The notes beneath the pieces were generated by a model that was not told where the DNA came from, ran no database searches, and worked only from the letters and a program-made list of their open reading frames with translations. Of a stretch of DNA of 64,000 bases, positions 60,753-64,000 are shown one piece after another. The DNA comes from an uncultured Paracoccaceae bacterium (GTDB taxonomy: Bacteria > Pseudomonadota > Alphaproteobacteria > Rhodobacterales > Rhodobacteraceae). Within the stretch, counting starts at the first letter, position 1. Each line of letters opens with the position of its first letter. The DNA lies in contig CANLYJ010000004.1 in assembly GCA_947495295.1 (NCBI GenBank), forward strand, positions 1 through 64,000. Reading direction: 5' to 3'. A program made the translations under genes and the position numbers.

Positions 60753-60786
60753 GCGCCTTTGCTCTCTCCTCCCTTTGAGCGGGCGC
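60753..60786 (+). ncRNA. Cuckoo-type hairpin 6 (variant loop)
   Basis: Stem segments GCGCC/GGCGC (60753-60757 and 60782-60786) and GCTC/GAGC (60761-60764 and 60777-60780). The loop has TCTCCTCCC (60765-60773), one base off the consensus. Confidence 0.8.
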
Positions 60787-60798
60787 TGATCAATAAAG

Positions 60799-60840
60799 AC
60801 GGCGATGCCCACCTCCTCCCGGGCATCGCCGTTTTGTTTT
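60799..60840 (+). ncRNA. Cuckoo-type hairpin 7 with terminator T-run
   Basis: A perfect 12-bp stem ACGGCGATGCCC/GGGCATCGCCGT (60799-60810 and 60821-60832) carries CCTCCTCCC at 60812-60820. A T-rich run follows, so the structure also serves as the intrinsic terminator of the whole unit. Confidence 0.9.
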
Positions 60841-60924
60841 TGGAGGGGGTGTTTTGCCGCCTGCTCTGTGCTTGCCTGTATTATGCAAAGGTGGCTAGGT
60901 TACCGCGAACGAGCGGAGTGGGTG

Positions 60925-61809
60925 ATGCGGGTAGTCTTTACGGGCGGCAGTGGTAAGGCGGGCAAATGGGCGATCCGCCATTTGCAGGCCCAAGGCCATC
61001 GGGTTTTGAATGTGGATCGCGTTCCATCGGGCCTTGATTGTGCGGAATTGCTGATTGATTTGTGTGATGCAGGTCAGGTGATTGGTGCCATGTCCCAGTT
61101 CACGGATTTTCCTGAATTGGATGAGGGCACGGGTGTTCCCCGCTATGATGCAGTGGTGCATTTTGCTGCCGTCCCCCGGGTCATGATCGGCACCGATGGG
61201 GAATGTTTCCGTCAGAATACACTGAGCACCTATAATGTGATCGAGGCTGCGACCAAGCTGGGTATTCCCAAGGTGATTTTCGCCAGTTCAGAGACGACTT
61301 ACGGCGTCTGTTTTGCCGATGGTGAGGTGAAGCCTGACTATGTCCCGGTTGACGAGGATCATCCGACCATTCCCCATGACAGCTATGCGATGTCCAAGGT
61401 CTGTAACGAGGCGACTGCCCGGTCCTTTCAGGCCCGCACAGGGGCGGATATTTACGGGTTGCGCATCAATAATGTGATTGAGCCGGATGAATATGCCCTG
61501 CATTTCCCGGCTTTCATGGATGACCCGGCCCTGCGCCGCCGCAATATCTTTGCCTATATCGATGCGCGCGATCTGGGCCATATGGTGGATTGTTGTCTGC
61601 GCACCGATGGGTTGGGCTATCAGGTGTTTAACGTGTCAAATGACGATATGTCGGTTGGCGTCACCTCGGATGTTGTGGCTGAACGGTTCTATCAAGGCGT
61701 TGAGATGCGGCGCGAGATGCGCCCGGATGAGACGTTTTATGCCAATGACAAGGCCAAGCAGATGGTTGGCTTTGCCCCGCAGCATTCCTGGCGGGATGTG
61801 TTGGGGTGA
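60925..61809 (+). CDS. NAD-dependent epimerase/dehydratase family protein (extended SDR)
   Basis: The 294-residue protein has the Rossmann loop VVFTGGSGKAGKWAIRHL, an early FAAVPRVM stretch, the Ser-Tyr-Lys triad in SSETTYG and YAMSKVCNEATARSFQ, and C-terminal VFNVSNDD, as in extended SDRs that act on nucleotide sugars or sugar acids. The substrate is unknown. Start ATG 60925 follows GGAG by seven bases, and homology starts there. Its TGA overlaps the GTG of the next gene, so it leads a coupled operon. Confidence 0.9.
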   Translation: MRVVFTGGSGKAGKWAIRHLQAQGHRVLNVDRVPSGLDCAELLIDLCDAGQVIGAMSQFTDFPELDEGTGVPRYDAVVHFAAVPRVMIGTDGECFRQNTLSTYNVIEAATKLGIPKVIFASSETTYGVCFADGEVKPDYVPVDEDHPTIPHDSYAMSKVCNEATARSFQARTGADIYGLRINNVIEPDEYALHFPAFMDDPALRRRNIFAYIDARDLGHMVDCCLRTDGLGYQVFNVSNDDMSVGVTSDVVAERFYQGVEMRREMRPDETFYANDKAKQMVGFAPQHSWRDVLG

Positions 61810-62741
61810 GCTTTCCGGTTTTTGATCTGGCGGCGTTTGAAGCCGCGCGTCAAGACGCACGCCACGACATCGCGTCTGTTCTGGATCAGCATTGCCGTGA
61901 CACGGGGTTTCTGGTGTTGCAGGGGCATGGGGTCGATCAGGCGATTATTGACCGGGTCTGGGCCGCGACGGCCGGGTTTTTCGCGCAGGGGGCCGCGGCC
62001 AAGCAGCAAGTGGCGCCGCCTTATCAGGGCTACCCATATGGTTATCTGGGCCACGATGCCGAGGCGTTGGCCCGGTCCAAGGGCGAAGACACGCCGCCAG
62101 ATTTGAAAGAGAGTTTCAACGGCGGCCCTTTGATGGTGCCTGCCGGTGCCAATCCTGATGCGTTGGCCTTTTGTTATCAGCCCACATTGTGGCCGGATTT
62201 GCCGGGGTTTCGTTCAGCCTGGGAGGATTATTACGCGGCGATGGAGGATTTGGCCGCGCGTGTCATGCGCGCCTTTGCTGCCGCGTTGGCGTTGCCAGAG
62301 GATCATTTCGACCCCTTTATTGCGCATCCGATCTCGGCCCTGCGGGCATTGCATTATCCGGCGACGATCGATGCCCCGTTGGACAAGCAGCAGCGTGCGG
62401 GCGCACATACCGATTATGGTTCCCTGACCATCCTGTTGCCGCAACCCGACAGTCAGGGGTTGCAGGTGATGCAGGGCGACGGGTGGGTGGATGTCCCGGC
62501 GCCCGAGGGTGCTTTTGTCATCAATATCGGTGATTTGATGGCCCGTTGGACGGCTGACCGCTGGGTCAGCACGTTGCACCGTGTTGTGGCCCGCCCCGGT
62601 CAGCCCGCCCGCCAATCGCTTGCTTTTTTTCATCAACCCGATTGGGATGCGCAGATCGTGCCGCTGGATGGATCGGATGCCTATCCGCCGGTCCGGTCCG
62701 GCCTCTATCTGATGGAGAAGTTCAAGGCGACCGGTGTTTGA
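61806..62741 (+). CDS. 2-oxoglutarate/Fe(II)-dependent oxygenase (isopenicillin-N-synthase family)
   Basis: The 311-residue protein has the N-terminal DIOX_N pattern (FPVFDLAAFEAARQDARHD, TGFLVLQGHGVDQAII) and the iron facial triad HTDYGSLTILLPQ plus STLHRVVARPGQPARQSLAFF, where the Arg binds 2-oxoglutarate and the last His is an iron ligand. It should hydroxylate or otherwise oxidise a small molecule. The GTG start at 61806 overlaps the SDR stop (GTGA). Confidence 0.92.
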   Translation: MSFPVFDLAAFEAARQDARHDIASVLDQHCRDTGFLVLQGHGVDQAIIDRVWAATAGFFAQGAAAKQQVAPPYQGYPYGYLGHDAEALARSKGEDTPPDLKESFNGGPLMVPAGANPDALAFCYQPTLWPDLPGFRSAWEDYYAAMEDLAARVMRAFAAALALPEDHFDPFIAHPISALRALHYPATIDAPLDKQQRAGAHTDYGSLTILLPQPDSQGLQVMQGDGWVDVPAPEGAFVINIGDLMARWTADRWVSTLHRVVARPGQPARQSLAFFHQPDWDAQIVPLDGSDAYPPVRSGLYLMEKFKATGV

Positions 62742-62749
62742 CCCGTACC

Positions 62750-63154
62750 ATGTCTGACGCCCCGCCGATTGCTGTGATGGATGCCACTTGTGCCTTGTGC
62801 AGTTGGGGTGCCCGGTTCATTCACCGTATCGATAAATCCGGTCAGATCCGTATTGCCCCGATCCAGTCTGAAACGGGTGCCGACCTGATGCGTCAGAACG
62901 GGTTGGATGCGCTGGACCCCGATAGTTGGCTTTTCATTGAGGATGGTCGCGTTTGGCGTGATTTTGATGCGTTGATCCGGGTGGGACGACGGTCTGGTGG
63001 TTGGGGCCGTTTATGCCTTGTCCTGCGGGTGATCCCGCGCCCGGTTCGTGATTGGCTTTATGCCCGGATTGCCCGCAACCGTTATGCGTTGTTTGGCCGT
63101 GGCGACATGTGTGCCTTGCCTGATCCCAATTTTCGCGCCCGCCTATTGCAATGA
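62750..63154 (+). CDS. DCC1-like thiol-disulfide oxidoreductase family protein (DUF393)
   Basis: The 134-residue protein begins IAVMDATCALCSWGARFIHRID, the DxxCxxC motif of the DCC family, with the family's middle SWLFIEDGRVWRDFDALIRVGR and RVIPRPVRDWLYARIARNRYALFG. It is expected to be a thiol redox protein with a thioredoxin-like fold. The ATG at 62750 lies eight bases after the oxygenase stop; the stop overlaps the next start (ATGA). Confidence 0.88.
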   Translation: MSDAPPIAVMDATCALCSWGARFIHRIDKSGQIRIAPIQSETGADLMRQNGLDALDPDSWLFIEDGRVWRDFDALIRVGRRSGGWGRLCLVLRVIPRPVRDWLYARIARNRYALFGRGDMCALPDPNFRARLLQ

Positions 63155-64000
63155 AGGTGGTTGTGCTGGGCGGTTATGGTGTGTTTGGTGCCCGGCTGGT
63201 CCGTCTGTTGGTCCGTGATGCCCATGATGTGGTGGTGGCCGGGCGCTATGCCCAAAAGGCAGTTGATTTGGCGGATGCTTTGGGGGCGCAGGCGGTGGCC
63301 ATTGATCGGGCGGGTGATTTGAGTGCCCTTTGGGCGCTGGCTCCTGATGCTGTTGTTGATGCGGCGGGTCCGTTTCATGCCTATGGCGACGATCCTTATG
63401 CCTTGCCACGCGCCTGTTTCGCCCGAGGAATCCATTATCTTGATCTGGCGGATGATCCGGGTTTTTGTGCGGGTATTGCGGCGCTGGATGCCGCAGCCCG
63501 AGCGGCGGGTGTTTTTGCGCTGTCCGGTGTGTCCAGCGTGCCAGCCCTGTCGTCGGCGGCTGTCGCTGCTTTGGCCGAGGATGCTGCCGAGATTGATATG
63601 ATCAGCAGTGCCATTCTGCCGGGCAATCGCGCCCCGCGCGGCAAGGCGGTTGTCCGCAGTATCTTGCATCAATGCGGGCAGGATTTTGATCTGCGCATTG
63701 ATGACGTGACGGTGCCGGTGCGCAGTTGGTCGCGCCCGGATCGCTTTGATCTGGGGCAGGGGATCATCCGCGCGGGCTGGATGATCGAGGTGCCTGATCA
63801 GCGGTTATTTGGTGCTGCTTTTGATGCGCGCACGGTGCTGTTTCGCGCTGGGATGGAATTGCGGCTGATGAATGGGTCGCTGGCTGTTTTGTCGTGGCTG
63901 CGTGGACGGTTTGGGTTTGCCATCGGCGATTGGTTTGTGAGGTTAGTTTTGTTGTTGGCGCGGGGACTGACGCCCTTTGGCACGGATAAGGGTGGGATGT
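63151..64000 (+). CDS. Saccharopine dehydrogenase-like oxidoreductase (partial, runs off right edge)
   Basis: An ATG at 63151, overlapping the DCC stop, opens a frame that continues without a stop to the window edge (283 codons seen). The product begins MKVVVLGGYGVFGARLVRLL, an NAD(P) Rossmann loop, followed by VVAGRYAQKAVDLA and VVDAAGPFHAYGDDPYALPR, then a C-terminal half with weak hydrophobic stretches (LAVLSWLRGRFGFAIGDWFV; LVLLLARGLTPFG). This is the saccharopine-dehydrogenase-like family, whose members act on varied substrates and are often not lysine enzymes. The 3' end is missing from the window. Confidence 0.88.
   Translation, partial: MKVVVLGGYGVFGARLVRLLVRDAHDVVVAGRYAQKAVDLADALGAQAVAIDRAGDLSALWALAPDAVVDAAGPFHAYGDDPYALPRACFARGIHYLDLADDPGFCAGIAALDAAARAAGVFALSGVSSVPALSSAAVAALAEDAAEIDMISSAILPGNRAPRGKAVVRSILHQCGQDFDLRIDDVTVPVRSWSRPDRFDLGQGIIRAGWMIEVPDQRLFGAAFDARTVLFRAGMELRLMNGSLAVLSWLRGRFGFAIGDWFVRLVLLLARGLTPFGTDKGGM

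Larger units (their letters stand above)
60540..60840 (+). ncRNA. Array of seven cuckoo/CcsR-type hairpins with CCUCCUCCC loops
   Basis: Seven consecutive stem-loops follow the CcaF1-like gene. Each shows CCUCCUCCC in its loop, exact in six and TCTCCTCCC in one, with unrelated stem sequences. This is the hallmark of cuckoo RNAs (CcsR1-4 in Rhodobacter sphaeroides), which come from a DUF1127 transcript by RNase processing and respond to oxidative and other stress. The loop resembles the anti-Shine-Dalgarno end of 16S rRNA (ACCUCCU), so it can pair with ribosome binding sites. The last hairpin has a T-run and would end the transcript. How the seven are grouped into mature RNAs is unknown. Confidence 0.9.

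Noticed and set aside
60529-60850. A CRISPR array reading of the repeated CACCTCCTCCC motif
   Set aside because: The repeated unit is only 9-11 bases, its spacing varies, and each copy sits in its own stem-loop; no cas genes are present.

Overview
The window reads as chromosomal DNA of a marine alphaproteobacterium of the order Rhodobacterales (Roseobacter group). The basis is the gene order lpoA-like/rsmI/yraN/gshB, a class I (archaeal-type) lysyl-tRNA synthetase, GlnD, a short alphaproteobacterial RpoH, a dimethylglycine/sarcosine dehydrogenase-type enzyme, two DUF1127 proteins and, above all, a run of CCUCCUCCC hairpins of the cuckoo/CcsR RNA type known from Rhodobacter. Nothing in the sequence fixes genus or species.

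Layout. 1-3.3 kb is an accessory patch: a tail of an IS481-type transposase, two lower-GC orphan genes, a degenerate direct repeat and an IS1182-type element with visible terminal inverted repeats and an in-frame stop in its transposase. 3.3-20.3 kb is core: trpS, an inactive rhomboid, murJ, glnD, lpoA-like, rsmI, yraN, gshB, comM, a GST, a cobalamin pair (phosphatase plus cobU), rpoH, then the overlapping coaBC-dut-moeB set. 20.3-27.8 kb holds an amino-acid ABC substrate-binding protein and permease without an ATPase, an M3 peptidase, a cation efflux pump, two envelope proteins, a hydroxyacid dehydrogenase and a lipase. 28.1-29.2 kb is a compact nitric-oxide-type module: an Rrf2/NsrR-like regulator divergent from a 51-residue membrane protein and a group III truncated haemoglobin, with two dyad sites between them. 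29.5-41.9 kb carries one-carbon/amine oxidation (an 831-residue DMGDH-type protein), a second FAD oxidase, an aldo/keto reductase, nadD, a PBP4-type carboxypeptidase, TerB and lysK. 42-50 kb is rich in envelope and unusual proteins: a PstS-OmpA fusion, a beta-helix protein, an Ala/Lys/Pro-rich tail protein, the first DUF1127 and an outer-membrane barrel. 50.5-60 kb has acs, a metallophosphatase, a LysR gene in a poorly coding island, an NTF2-FMO fusion, a GNAT and mrp. 60.3-60.85 kb is the second DUF1127 gene followed by seven CCUCCUCCC hairpins. The last 3 kb is a tightly packed operon (SDR, 2OG-Fe(II) oxygenase, DCC thiol protein, saccharopine-dehydrogenase-like) running off the right edge.

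The strongest unusual signal is the hairpin array at 60540-60840: seven consecutive stem-loops, each presenting an anti-Shine-Dalgarno-like loop, directly behind a CcaF1-like gene. Also notable are a matched 42-bp intergenic repeat at two sites 28 kb apart, paired palindromes next to ribosome binding sites, and long-spaced inverted repeats in two divergent promoter regions. No tRNA, rRNA, CRISPR array or prophage was seen.
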